A program made the translations under genes and the position numbers. A DNA stretch of 64,000 nt from Palsa-343 sp036269135 (GTDB lineage: Bacteria > Acidobacteriota > Terriglobia > Terriglobales > Acidobacteriaceae): NCBI GenBank assembly GCA_036269135.1, contig DATASQ010000056.1, positions 1-64,000 of the forward strand, written 5' to 3'. The notes beneath the pieces are model-generated. The model was not told where the DNA came from. It searched no databases and worked only from the letters and a program-made list of their open reading frames with translations. Shown here piece by piece: positions 1 to 7,451 of this stretch (the stretch's first letter is position 1; each line of letters begins with the position of its first letter).

Positions 1-464
1 TTGCCTCCAACGTACATCTCGTCCGCTTCAACTGACGATCCCTCCAGTCTGATGTCTTCCGCCATCAGGGTCCGAATCTGTTTGAAGATGCGCCAGGCGG
101 TTTTGTACGTCACCCCGGTTTCGCGCTGAATCTGTTTCGCGCTCACTCCCGTGCGAGTCGATCCCATCAGGAACATGGCATAGAACCACGTCCGCAGCCG
201 CGTGGTGGACTTCTCAAAGATCGTTCCAGCCATCGGGTAGGTGTGGTTCCCGCAATGGTCGCAGGCGTAGGCTTTACGGCCCGTGACGGGGTAGTGCTTG
301 CGCTCGACTCCGCACTTCTCACAGAGGGTCCGGCAATCGGGCCACTTCTGCTCTGCGATGAAGTGCAGGCAGGCATCGTCATCAGGGAACTCGGTATTGA
401 AGTCCTGAAACGTGTATTTTTGGTTGCCGGGGATGCTCTGGCGCTGTTTCGTGCGGGCTTTCAT
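1..464 (-). CDS. IS1595-family transposase, C-terminal part beyond the window edge
   Basis: This is the N-terminal part of an ISXO2-like (IS1595 family) DDE transposase. The 154 visible residues start with an ATG, carry a zinc ribbon (CEKCG, then CDHCG about 19 residues later) and a helix-turn-helix-like stretch (GVSAKQIQRETGVTYKTAW), and end with EADEMYVGG, the first catalytic Asp block of the family. The remaining catalytic residues lie left of the window, so intactness cannot be judged. The gene is followed upstream by a short spacer and a hairpin. The family identification rests on recognised motifs and is fairly sure; terminal inverted repeats could not be fixed because only one end is present. 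Confidence 0.85.
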   Translation of the reverse strand, partial: MKARTKQRQSIPGNQKYTFQDFNTEFPDDDACLHFIAEQKWPDCRTLCEKCGVERKHYPVTGRKAYACDHCGNHTYPMAGTIFEKSTTRLRTWFYAMFLMGSTRTGVSAKQIQRETGVTYKTAWRIFKQIRTLMAEDIRLEGSSVEADEMYVGG

Positions 465-540
465 AGCAGAATCAGGATCGCACGATTCTTACTTGTTTTC
501 AAGGGATAATTAACTCTGAACCTATAGGGTAAGAAAAGAA

Positions 541-565
541 AAAAGCCCGCCAGCCGCGGGCTTTT
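541..565. terminator. Bidirectional hairpin terminator beside the IS element
   Basis: A perfect 10-bp stem (AAAAGCCCGC / GCGGGCTTTT) with a 5-base loop gives A-run and T-run flanks on both strands, as in a rho-independent terminator. It lies between the transposase start and the gatB stop, so it could stop transcription coming from either side. Confidence 0.75.
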
Positions 566-763
566 CTTTGGGTCTCATGACTCTCGCGAGAGAGTCTCGT
601 CGAAAGGAGCCCCCTCCTAAGTGATCGAGTTTCAATCAACTGGAGACCAGGAGCCCCCTTGGCTGCCGAGCAACTGTAAGATTACAGGGGACTTATCCAA
701 AACGTTGACATCGCAAAACGCATCTTTTCCCTGCGGCGCAGTCGCGCCCCCCGTCCGGCCAGG

Positions 764-795
764 ACCTCTGTGCTCTCTGTGTCCTCTGTGGTGAA
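764..795. repeat. CTCTGTG-type intergenic repeat
   Basis: The unit CTCTGTG / CTCTGTGTCCTCTGTGG is repeated imperfectly immediately downstream of gatB. Translated on the minus strand it gives the HHRGHREHRG peptide. From general knowledge this peptide recurs in spurious ORFs of many environmental genomes, which suggests a dispersed repeat rather than coding DNA. Confidence 0.5.
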
Positions 796-804
796 AGCTC
801 TCCC

Positions 805-2319
805 TCACCCGTCGAGCTTCTTCACCACCAGCTCGTTCAGCAGCCCAGGATTCGCCTGCCCCTTCGACGCCTTCATCACCTGCCCGACAAAGAACGCGGC
901 GACCGTCTTCTTGCCCTTCCGGTACTGCTCCACCTGCGCCGGATTGGCGGCGATCACCTCGTCGATCATCTTCTCGATTACCGAGGTGTCCGTGATCTGC
1001 TGCGGCTTCTCCCGCTCGTACACCGGCCCAAAGTCCTCGCCCTTTTCGAAGCACACATCAAACAGCTGCTTCAGCTGCTTCGACGAGAGCTTCCCCTCTT
1101 CGGCCAGATCCGCCGCCTGGGCCACGCCCTTCATGGTGATCGGCGACTGCTCCAGCTCGAGGCTCCCGGCCTTCAGACGCATGGTCAGCTCGCTCTGCAC
1201 CAGGTTGGCCACGCGTCGCGGACTCTTCGCCGCCCGCGCGGCCGCCTCAAACTGGTCCGCGAACGCCCGCGTCGCCGTCAGCGTGTGCGCGTCCTGCTCC
1301 GTGATCCCGTACTCCGCGATCATCCGCGCCCGCCGCGCCTCCGGCAGCTCCGGCATCCGCTCCGCAATCTCGGCCTTCCATGCATCCGTGACAATCAGCG
1401 GCGGCAGGTCCGGCTCGGGGAAGTACCGGTAATCATGCGCCTGCTCCTTCGACCGCATCGAGTACGTCCGCCCGTCGTTCGCGTTGTAGAGCCGCGTCTC
1501 CTGCACCACCCGTCCGCCCGACTCCACCAGCTCCACCTGCCGCTCGATCTCATACTCCAGCGCCGCGCGAATGAACCGGAAGCTGTTGACGTTCTTCACC
1601 TCGGCCTTGGTCCCGAACTTCTCCGCGCCCCGCAGCCGCACGCTCACGTTGGCATCGCAGCGCAGCGAGCCCTCTTCCATGTTCCCATCGCTCACGCCCG
1701 TGTAAACGATGATCTCCTTCAGCCGCGTCAGATACTCGTACGCTTCATCCGGCGTCCGCATATCCGGTTCGCTCACAATCTCGATCAGCGGCGTCCCGCA
1801 CCGGTTCAGATCCACGTACGTCCGGCTCGCCGAATCCGGAAATCCGTCGTGCATCGATTTGCCCGCGTCTTCTTCCATATGCAGCCGCGTGATCCCGATC
1901 CGCTTCTTCCCATGCCCCGCGGTCCCGGGCGAACTCGTTTCGCTGGGGTGGTCGCCGCTCGGCACGTCGATCCATCCATGCTCGGCCAGCGGCTTGTCGA
2001 ACTGCGAAATCTGATAGCCCTTCGGCAGGTCGGGATAAAAGTAATTCTTCCGCGCGAAGATCGACCGCTCCCGCACCTCGCAGTGCAGCGCGAGCGACGC
2101 CAGCGTGGCAAACTCCAGCGCCCGGCGGTTCAGCACCGGCAGGGCCCCCGGCAGCCCCAGGCAAACAGGACAGACATTCGTATTCGGCGGCGCGCCAAAC
2201 CGGTTCACGCAGCCGCAAAACGCCTTGGTCTCGGTGAGCAGCTGCACGTGGACCTCAAGCCCGATGACTGCCTCGTATTTGGCGAGGATTTCCGAGGATA
2301 CCCCTGCTGCAGTGGCCAT
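805..2319 (-). CDS. gatB: Asp-tRNA(Asn)/Glu-tRNA(Gln) amidotransferase subunit B
   Basis: GatB is the kinase/tRNA-binding subunit of the GatCAB complex, which turns misacylated Glu-tRNA(Gln) or Asp-tRNA(Asn) into the correct aminoacyl-tRNA in the cytoplasm. The 504-residue product opens with the family signature YEAVIGLEVHVQL and contains the AFCGC..CPVCLGLPG zinc/substrate region, GIEIT-like RLHMEEDAGK, and a C-terminal YqeY-like tail ending KGQANPGLLNELV. The length fits the family (about 480-500). The open frame extends about 168 codons further upstream, but homology begins at MATAAGVSS, so that ATG was chosen. gatA and gatC are not in the window. Confidence 0.96.
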   Translation of the reverse strand: MATAAGVSSEILAKYEAVIGLEVHVQLLTETKAFCGCVNRFGAPPNTNVCPVCLGLPGALPVLNRRALEFATLASLALHCEVRERSIFARKNYFYPDLPKGYQISQFDKPLAEHGWIDVPSGDHPSETSSPGTAGHGKKRIGITRLHMEEDAGKSMHDGFPDSASRTYVDLNRCGTPLIEIVSEPDMRTPDEAYEYLTRLKEIIVYTGVSDGNMEEGSLRCDANVSVRLRGAEKFGTKAEVKNVNSFRFIRAALEYEIERQVELVESGGRVVQETRLYNANDGRTYSMRSKEQAHDYRYFPEPDLPPLIVTDAWKAEIAERMPELPEARRARMIAEYGITEQDAHTLTATRAFADQFEAAARAAKSPRRVANLVQSELTMRLKAGSLELEQSPITMKGVAQAADLAEEGKLSSKQLKQLFDVCFEKGEDFGPVYEREKPQQITDTSVIEKMIDEVIAANPAQVEQYRKGKKTVAAFFVGQVMKASKGQANPGLLNELVVKKLDG

Positions 2320-2382
2320 ACAGAAAGTGTAGCGTGTGTCGCGCCGGCGGTTCTCGGGATACAGTGGCTGCAAGAGACAAGC

Positions 2383-2919
2383 ATGCGAAGATTCATACTC
2401 ACCGGCGCGCCCGGCTCCGGCAAGACCGCCATTCTGCGCCAGCTGGAGCTCGAGGGCTGCAGCGTTGTCGAAGAGGCGGCCACCGATGTGATTGCTGCCG
2501 CGCAGGCCCAGGGAACCGCCGAGCCCTGGATGCGCTCCTCCTTTATCGATGCGGTCGTACAGCTCCAGAAGGATCGCTGCCGGCGGGCCTCGCATCGCCC
2601 CGACGACGTCCAGTTTCACGACCGCTCGGCCGTCTGCACCGCGGCCCTCGCCACGTATCTCGGCTACCCCTGGTCCTCCGCGCTCTCCGCCGAACTCGAC
2701 CGCATCCGCGACGAAGCCCTCTTCGAGAAGCGCGTCTTCTTCATCCGCACCCTCGGCTTCATTACCCCCACCGAGGCGCGCCGCATCACCTTCGAGGACA
2801 CGCTGCGCTTCGAGACCATCCATCAGCAGACCTATCGGGACCTCGGCTTTGAGCTCGTCCCGATCGAACCGGCCCCGCTGATGGAGCGGGTCAGCGCCAT
2901 CCAGGCGGCCATCCGCTAA
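2383..2919 (+). CDS. Small P-loop ATPase (AAA_28/NadR-like kinase fold)
   Basis: A 178-residue cytoplasmic protein with a Walker A motif GAPGSGKT at residues 8-15 and a conserved HDRS block near residue 77. The layout resembles the AAA_28 (NadR/Ttd14-like) ATPase family, which contains nucleoside or ribosylnicotinamide kinases and uncharacterised relatives. The substrate cannot be told from sequence. It is divergent from gatB with about 60 bases between the starts. The ATG was chosen because the P-loop follows directly and the upstream open frame is antisense to gatB. Family call moderate, function unknown. Confidence 0.85.
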   Translation: MRRFILTGAPGSGKTAILRQLELEGCSVVEEAATDVIAAAQAQGTAEPWMRSSFIDAVVQLQKDRCRRASHRPDDVQFHDRSAVCTAALATYLGYPWSSALSAELDRIRDEALFEKRVFFIRTLGFITPTEARRITFEDTLRFETIHQQTYRDLGFELVPIEPAPLMERVSAIQAAIR

Positions 2920-2933
2920 TACGCTTCACGCCC

Positions 2934-3863
2934 TCAGCGCGCGCTCAGGATCGCATCCGCAATGCGGGCCGCTTCGAAAGCCGGGCGCACGTCGTGGACC
3001 CGGATGATGGACGCTCCCGCGAGAATCGAGGCGGTGGCGGCAGCCAGCGTGGCGCTCCCGCGCGCGGCGGGCGGAACAAGGGACGCGAGGGATTTCGGTT
3101 CTCCAGAGCCGGGCAGCGCCGCCGGCACCGCACTCTGCGCGAGCGTGTAGGCGAGGAACGATTTACGCGAGACGCCGGCGAGCAGCGGCTGGCCCAATGC
3201 AAGCAATTCGTTCTGGCGCGCGAGAAGCGGATAATTCGCGTCGAAGGCTTTGCCGAAACCGTATCCAGGATCGAGCACGATGCGGCTCCGCTCGATGCCG
3301 GCGGCCATCGCGCGCTCCACGGCAGCCGCGAGACCCGCGAGCACCAGGGGAAGAACCTCGTGCGGCGGCAGCGGCGGAAGACTTCGCCACTCCGAAGGAC
3401 GTCCCCGCGTGTGCATGAGAATGACGCCGCAGCGAAGCTCGGCGCACGCTGAGGCGAGAGAGGTATCCCAGAGGAATCCCGAGACATCGTTGACGATTGC
3501 CGCGCCGGCGGCGACAGCGGCTCGCGCCGTCTCGGCGTGATACGTGTCGATCGAGAGAACCGTGCCGGGGCGCCGGTGCAGGATCGACTCGATGACCGGC
3601 AGCACGCGGTCCTGTTCTTCCTGAACGGAAACGGGAGTGGCGCCGGGGCGCGTCGATTCGCCGCCAACGTCGAGCATATCGGCGCCCTGGTCGAGCAGAG
3701 TAAGGCCGTGCTCGATGGCGGTCAGCGTGTCCTGGTGCGCGCCGGATTCTGAGAAAGAGTCGGGCGTCACGTTCAGGATGCCCATCACGAGAGTGCGCGG
3801 CCCCAGAGCCAGAGTGCGGGCGCGAAGTTCCCACGAGACGGCAGGCCGAGCAGTGAAAATCAT
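2934..3863 (-). CDS. folP: Dihydropteroate synthase
   Basis: DHPS condenses p-aminobenzoate with hydroxymethyl-dihydropterin pyrophosphate in folate synthesis and is the sulfonamide target. Visible signatures are MGILNVTPDSFSESG (pterin loop), DMLDVGGESTRPGA, SIDTYHAE, NDVSG, VILMHTRG, DPGYGFGK and the C-terminal RVHDV, in family order over 309 residues. An upstream in-frame extension of 50 codons overlaps the dacB start region and lacks homology, so the internal ATG was taken. It is convergent with the preceding P-loop gene and divergent from dacB. Confidence 0.95.
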   Translation of the reverse strand: MIFTARPAVSWELRARTLALGPRTLVMGILNVTPDSFSESGAHQDTLTAIEHGLTLLDQGADMLDVGGESTRPGATPVSVQEEQDRVLPVIESILHRRPGTVLSIDTYHAETARAAVAAGAAIVNDVSGFLWDTSLASACAELRCGVILMHTRGRPSEWRSLPPLPPHEVLPLVLAGLAAAVERAMAAGIERSRIVLDPGYGFGKAFDANYPLLARQNELLALGQPLLAGVSRKSFLAYTLAQSAVPAALPGSGEPKSLASLVPPAARGSATLAAATASILAGASIIRVHDVRPAFEAARIADAILSAR

Positions 3864-3919
3864 GCTGGCAACGATGCTACACTCCAGGAGAATTGCGAAC
3901 CCCCCGGACAATTGATGGC

Positions 3920-5542
3920 ATGAAGATGGGGCAGGGACTGTGCGCCGTGGCGATGGTGTGTCTGCTGGCGCTGGCCTCGCCGGGAGCGGGAGCAGCGCGG
4001 CGGCATCCTGCACGGCGGCCCTCGCGGCGCGTGCCCCTGGCGGCGGCGGTTCACGACATCCTGGCCAATCCGGCCGTGGCGCAGGCGCACTGGGGTATTT
4101 CGGTTGTCGCGCTCGATGGCAAGCCGCTCTTTTCGCTCAACGATGCGCAGAGTTTCGAGCCGGCTTCGAATGCCAAGCTGTTCACGACGGCGGCGCTGCT
4201 GGACCTGGTCCCGTCCACTGCAACCTGGACGACGACGGTGGTTACCTCGGGGACGCTGGACGCGACCGGCACACTGAACGGCGATGTGCGCCTGCTGGGC
4301 GCGGGCGATCCGACGATATCGGGACGGAGCTATCCCTACCAGGGCAAGACGGAGCGGCCGAATCCCCCGCTGCAGGCCCTGGCGCAGATGGCAGACCAGA
4401 TTGTCGCGAGCGGCGTGAAGAAGATCGACGGCGATGTGATCGGCGACGATCGATGGTTCGTGTGGGAACGCTATGGAGGCGACTGGGCCTGGGACGATCT
4501 GGTGTGGGATTATGGCGCACCCGTGTCGGCGCTGACCGTGAACGACAATGTGCAGTACCTGAATGTGACGCCGGCGGCGAGTGGAACCGCCGCGACGCCA
4601 GGCGGGAGCGAGCCTGTGAGTCCGGGAACGCCCTGGGTGGTGGCGTGGAATCCCGATGTGCCGTATTACAACGTCGAGAACGGCCTGACCCTGGCGGCGC
4701 CGGGAACCGTGGCGCACTCGGGAATCGATCGCGTGCCCGGCAGCAAAGATGTCCGGCTGTTTGGGGCCATCACGCCGAACGGCATGCACGAGGCGCTGGC
4801 CATTGAGGATCCCGCGGAGTTTGCGGCGGTCGCGCTGCGGCAAATGCTGCTGGCGCGTGGCGTCACAGTGACGGGATCGGCGCGGGCGTGGCATCGCCTC
4901 TCGGAGGATACGGAGGAGTACAGCGCCGAGGTCGGTCAGCCGGTGGTGCTGCGTCCGCTGAGCCTCGCGACGATTGAGCCGCCGGTGACCGGGCTGCGCG
5001 TGCTGGCAACGCATGTGTCGCCGACCGTGGGCGAAGACGTGACGGTAACCCTCAAGGTCAGCCAGAATCTGCATGCCGAGCTGTATCAGCGGCTGCTCGG
5101 GCGTCTGGAGGGCGACGATGGTTCCATCGCTCAGGGAGCGCGCGTGGTGCGGCAGTTTCTGATCGGTGCAGGCGTGGATCCTGGCGATTTTGTTTTCTTC
5201 GACGGCTCGGGACTGTCGCCGAACGATCTGATCACGCCCCGGGCGGCAACCACGCTGCTGGTGTATGCCGCGCGGCAGCCGTGGGGCTCGCTCTACCGGT
5301 CAGCGCTGCCGGAAGGCGGCGTGGATGGAACGCTCTCGGATCGCTTTGGCCATGCGCTGCGCGGACGGGTGTTTGCCAAGACGGGAACGCTGGCGGAGGT
5401 GAACGCGCTGAGCGGCTATCTGACCGCGCACAGCGGCAAAACGCTGGTGTTTTCGATCCTGTGCAACGATCGGACGCCCGAGGGTCACGCGGCGCGCGAC
5501 GCCATGGACGACGTGGTGCGTGCAATTGCAGAAAGGAACTGA
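3920..5542 (+). CDS. dacB: D-alanyl-D-alanine carboxypeptidase/endopeptidase (PBP4 type)
   Basis: A class C low-molecular-weight penicillin-binding protein that trims or cleaves peptidoglycan cross-links in the periplasm. The 540-residue product has an N-terminal signal peptide, the nucleophile motif SNAK (Ser83-Lys86), the SxN motif as SQN in KVSQNLHAELY, and KTG in AKTGTLAEVNALSGY. This is the peptidase S13 pattern. Two starts are possible: the ATG used here (MKMGQGLCAV) or a TTG nine codons upstream, which lies only two bases after an AGGAG and is therefore less likely. Confidence 0.93.
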   Translation: MKMGQGLCAVAMVCLLALASPGAGAARRHPARRPSRRVPLAAAVHDILANPAVAQAHWGISVVALDGKPLFSLNDAQSFEPASNAKLFTTAALLDLVPSTATWTTTVVTSGTLDATGTLNGDVRLLGAGDPTISGRSYPYQGKTERPNPPLQALAQMADQIVASGVKKIDGDVIGDDRWFVWERYGGDWAWDDLVWDYGAPVSALTVNDNVQYLNVTPAASGTAATPGGSEPVSPGTPWVVAWNPDVPYYNVENGLTLAAPGTVAHSGIDRVPGSKDVRLFGAITPNGMHEALAIEDPAEFAAVALRQMLLARGVTVTGSARAWHRLSEDTEEYSAEVGQPVVLRPLSLATIEPPVTGLRVLATHVSPTVGEDVTVTLKVSQNLHAELYQRLLGRLEGDDGSIAQGARVVRQFLIGAGVDPGDFVFFDGSGLSPNDLITPRAATTLLVYAARQPWGSLYRSALPEGGVDGTLSDRFGHALRGRVFAKTGTLAEVNALSGYLTAHSGKTLVFSILCNDRTPEGHAARDAMDDVVRAIAERN

Positions 5543-5561
5543 GGCGCGGTACGCCTCCGTT

Positions 5562-5588
5562 CCAGGGAACAGGGTTTAGGGAATAAGG
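5562..5588. repeat. AGGGAACAGGG-type minisatellite fragment
   Basis: Units AGGGAACAGGG, TTTAGGGAATAAGG follow each other just after dacB. Related purine-rich tracts occur upstream of pyrF and downstream of the third TonB receptor gene. Confidence 0.4.
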
Positions 5589-5630
5589 TGGAGTAGAGCC
5601 GGCAGTGTGTCGCCGGTCGCGCCATGAGGG

Positions 5631-6014
5631 ATGAGAAGGCTGGTGAGAGAGCGTAGAGCAGCACGGATCGGATTTGTCACAGCAGCGGTACTTTGGGGGC
5701 TGACGCTCGCTGGGTGTGGCCCGTCGCTGGGGCCGTCCAAACCGGTGAGCGAACTCACGCCGCAGGAGGCGCAGGGGCGGGCGGTCTATCAGCAGGACTG
5801 CGCCAGCTGCCACTATGCGAACCACACCGGCGACCTGCACGGGCCGAGCCTGTTTGGGATGTATCGAAAGAAATATCTGCCCAGCGGAGCGCCGGCTAAC
5901 GATGCCCGCGTGACACCGGTGATTCTGCGCGGGCGCAACATGATGCCGGGATTCGGCAATCAACTGAACGACCAGCAACTCCAGGACCTGCTGGCGTACC
6001 TGCATACGTTATGA
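5631..6014 (+). CDS. Cytochrome c lipoprotein (single heme)
   Basis: A 127-residue exported c-type cytochrome. A signal sequence ends in a lipobox LAGC (Cys29), suggesting a lipid anchor, and one heme-attachment motif CASCH is at residues 57-61. The Met-rich MMPGFG near residue 104 probably supplies the distal ligand. The C-terminal LNDQQLQDLLAYLHTL helix is typical of class I cytochrome c. Its stop overlaps the start of the next gene (ATGA), so the two are probably co-translated. Redox partner not evident. Confidence 0.88.
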   Translation: MRRLVRERRAARIGFVTAAVLWGLTLAGCGPSLGPSKPVSELTPQEAQGRAVYQQDCASCHYANHTGDLHGPSLFGMYRKKYLPSGAPANDARVTPVILRGRNMMPGFGNQLNDQQLQDLLAYLHTL

Positions 6015-6349
6015 GCCCTGAACCCAGGCAGAGACCCTTACCCGGCGTTTCGGCCGTGGGACTGTACATGTTCCTGCTGTGCATTCTGGGCGTGCTCGGG
6101 GTGACCGAGCACAAGCTGCCGAAGTTCGTTTACCTGTTTTGCATCGCCTTCGCGCTGGCCGGCCAGGGACTGCTGCGCCAGAAGCGCTGGGGCTGGGCGC
6201 TGAGCCTGGCGACCGTGCTGCTGTCCGGGATCTTTCAGATGTGGCGGTTCGTCGAGTTCCACGACCTGCCCCTGCTGGGCATGGCGGCGGTGAACATGGT
6301 GCTCTTCCTGTATCTGGTCCGGCCCGAAGTGCGGCTCAGGATGCGGTAA
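6011..6349 (+). CDS. Small four-helix membrane protein
   Basis: A 112-residue protein with about four hydrophobic segments (from VGLYMFLLCILGVLGV to MVLFLYLVRP) and an Arg-rich C-terminus. I do not recognise a family. The start codon overlaps the stop of the cytochrome c lipoprotein gene by four bases, so the two are translationally coupled and may act together in the envelope. Confidence 0.7.
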   Translation: MSPEPRQRPLPGVSAVGLYMFLLCILGVLGVTEHKLPKFVYLFCIAFALAGQGLLRQKRWGWALSLATVLLSGIFQMWRFVEFHDLPLLGMAAVNMVLFLYLVRPEVRLRMR

Positions 6350-6390
6350 AGCGCGTCACAGGCACCGAAGCGCAAACAGCGAGCTACCCG

Positions 6391-7326
6391 TTACCTGGCG
6401 GGCAACGGATAGTGCACGCCGGTGAGTTCTTCCGAAACGTCCCACAAGCGGGCGGCAAGCGATTCGTCATACGCCTGAGCTTCGGCGCGGACCTCGACCG
6501 GGTAACCGCGCATCTCGCGAAATCCATTGGGGCCATAGAAGCCTCCGCCATGGACTTCAGAGGAAGTAGCGGCATAGAGGGCGGGCAGCGCGCCCTGCGC
6601 CTCGGACTGCGCGATGAGCGCGATGAAGAAGGGAATAATCCTGGCCAGAAGGCCGCTGCCCTGTCCCGGTCCTGCGGCGAAGAGGTTCGTATTGGACACG
6701 CCCGGGTGGACCGCAATGGAAAGGGTGGGCGCGGATGCGTTCTGCAGGCGGCGCTGCAGCTCAAACGCAAACAGGAGGTTCGCGAGCTTCGTGCGCCGGT
6801 AAGCAGGCCGGGGTTGATAGCCATGCTCCCAGTTGAGATTGCTGAAGTCCATGGTGGCGCCGCGATGCGCAATGGAGCTGACGGTAACGACGCGCGCGGC
6901 GGGCGCCGCCAACAGGGGCGGCAGCAGGAGCCCCGTGAGAGCGAAGTGGCCGAAGTGGTTGGTGCCCAGCTGCAGCTCGAAGCCGTCGGGGGTGACGCGT
7001 CGCTGCGGGAGTGCCATGATGCCGGCATTGTTGATCAGCAGATCGAGCGGGCGGCCGCTGGCCAGAAATTCCCCGGCTGCGGAGCGAACCGAGGCAAGAC
7101 TGGCGAGGTCGAGGTCGGCGATGGCCAGCTCGGCTGAAGGAACGGCAGCGTGGATGCGGGCCCGGGCGGCTTCGGCTTTGCCACGGTCGCGGCAGGCGAG
7201 GATGACGCCGGCCCCGGCGCGGGCCAGCTCGAGGGCGGCGTGAAAGCCGACGCCGCTGTTGGCCCCCGTGATGTATGCGAGCTTGCCGCGCTGAGGCGGT
7301 ATCGAGGCAGTCGTCCAGGGATGCAT
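6391..7326 (-). CDS. Short-chain dehydrogenase/reductase (retinol dehydrogenase-like)
   Basis: A 311-residue Rossmann-fold oxidoreductase with the NAD(P) motif TGANSGVG near residue 20, NNAG in LLINNAGIMALP, a catalytic Ser in VTVSSIAHRG, and the YRRTK catalytic Tyr/Lys. The length, the LNWEHGY region and the HPGVSNTNL segment match the retinol-dehydrogenase/WWOX-like subgroup of classical SDRs. Bacterial members have unknown substrates. It is divergent from the SpoIIE phosphatase gene and not in an obvious operon. Confidence 0.88.
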   Translation of the reverse strand: MHPWTTASIPPQRGKLAYITGANSGVGFHAALELARAGAGVILACRDRGKAEAARARIHAAVPSAELAIADLDLASLASVRSAAGEFLASGRPLDLLINNAGIMALPQRRVTPDGFELQLGTNHFGHFALTGLLLPPLLAAPAARVVTVSSIAHRGATMDFSNLNWEHGYQPRPAYRRTKLANLLFAFELQRRLQNASAPTLSIAVHPGVSNTNLFAAGPGQGSGLLARIIPFFIALIAQSEAQGALPALYAATSSEVHGGGFYGPNGFREMRGYPVEVRAEAQAYDESLAARLWDVSEELTGVHYPLPAR

Positions 7327-7451
7327 GGCAGAGTCTCTTTCCTGAGTGTCTCAGGTGCCGGCGCGGCGAGCAGGATTCGCCAGCGCACGGTTCTGGTTGC
7401 CATTGGCGGCGGAAGTGCATAGACTCGCTGAAATCCCCCTGGAGAGACCGT

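Larger units (their letters stand above)
465..804. other. Gap between transposase and gatB: terminator and repeat only
   Basis: This stretch holds the hairpin terminator near its left end and the CTCTGTG repeat near its right end, just after gatB. It presumably includes the outer end of the IS element. I see no convincing coding sequence in it. Confidence 0.5.

Noticed and set aside
2320..2823. 168-codon N-terminal extension of gatB
   Set aside because: It overlaps the P-loop gene on the other strand, and the GatB homology begins at MATAAGVSS.
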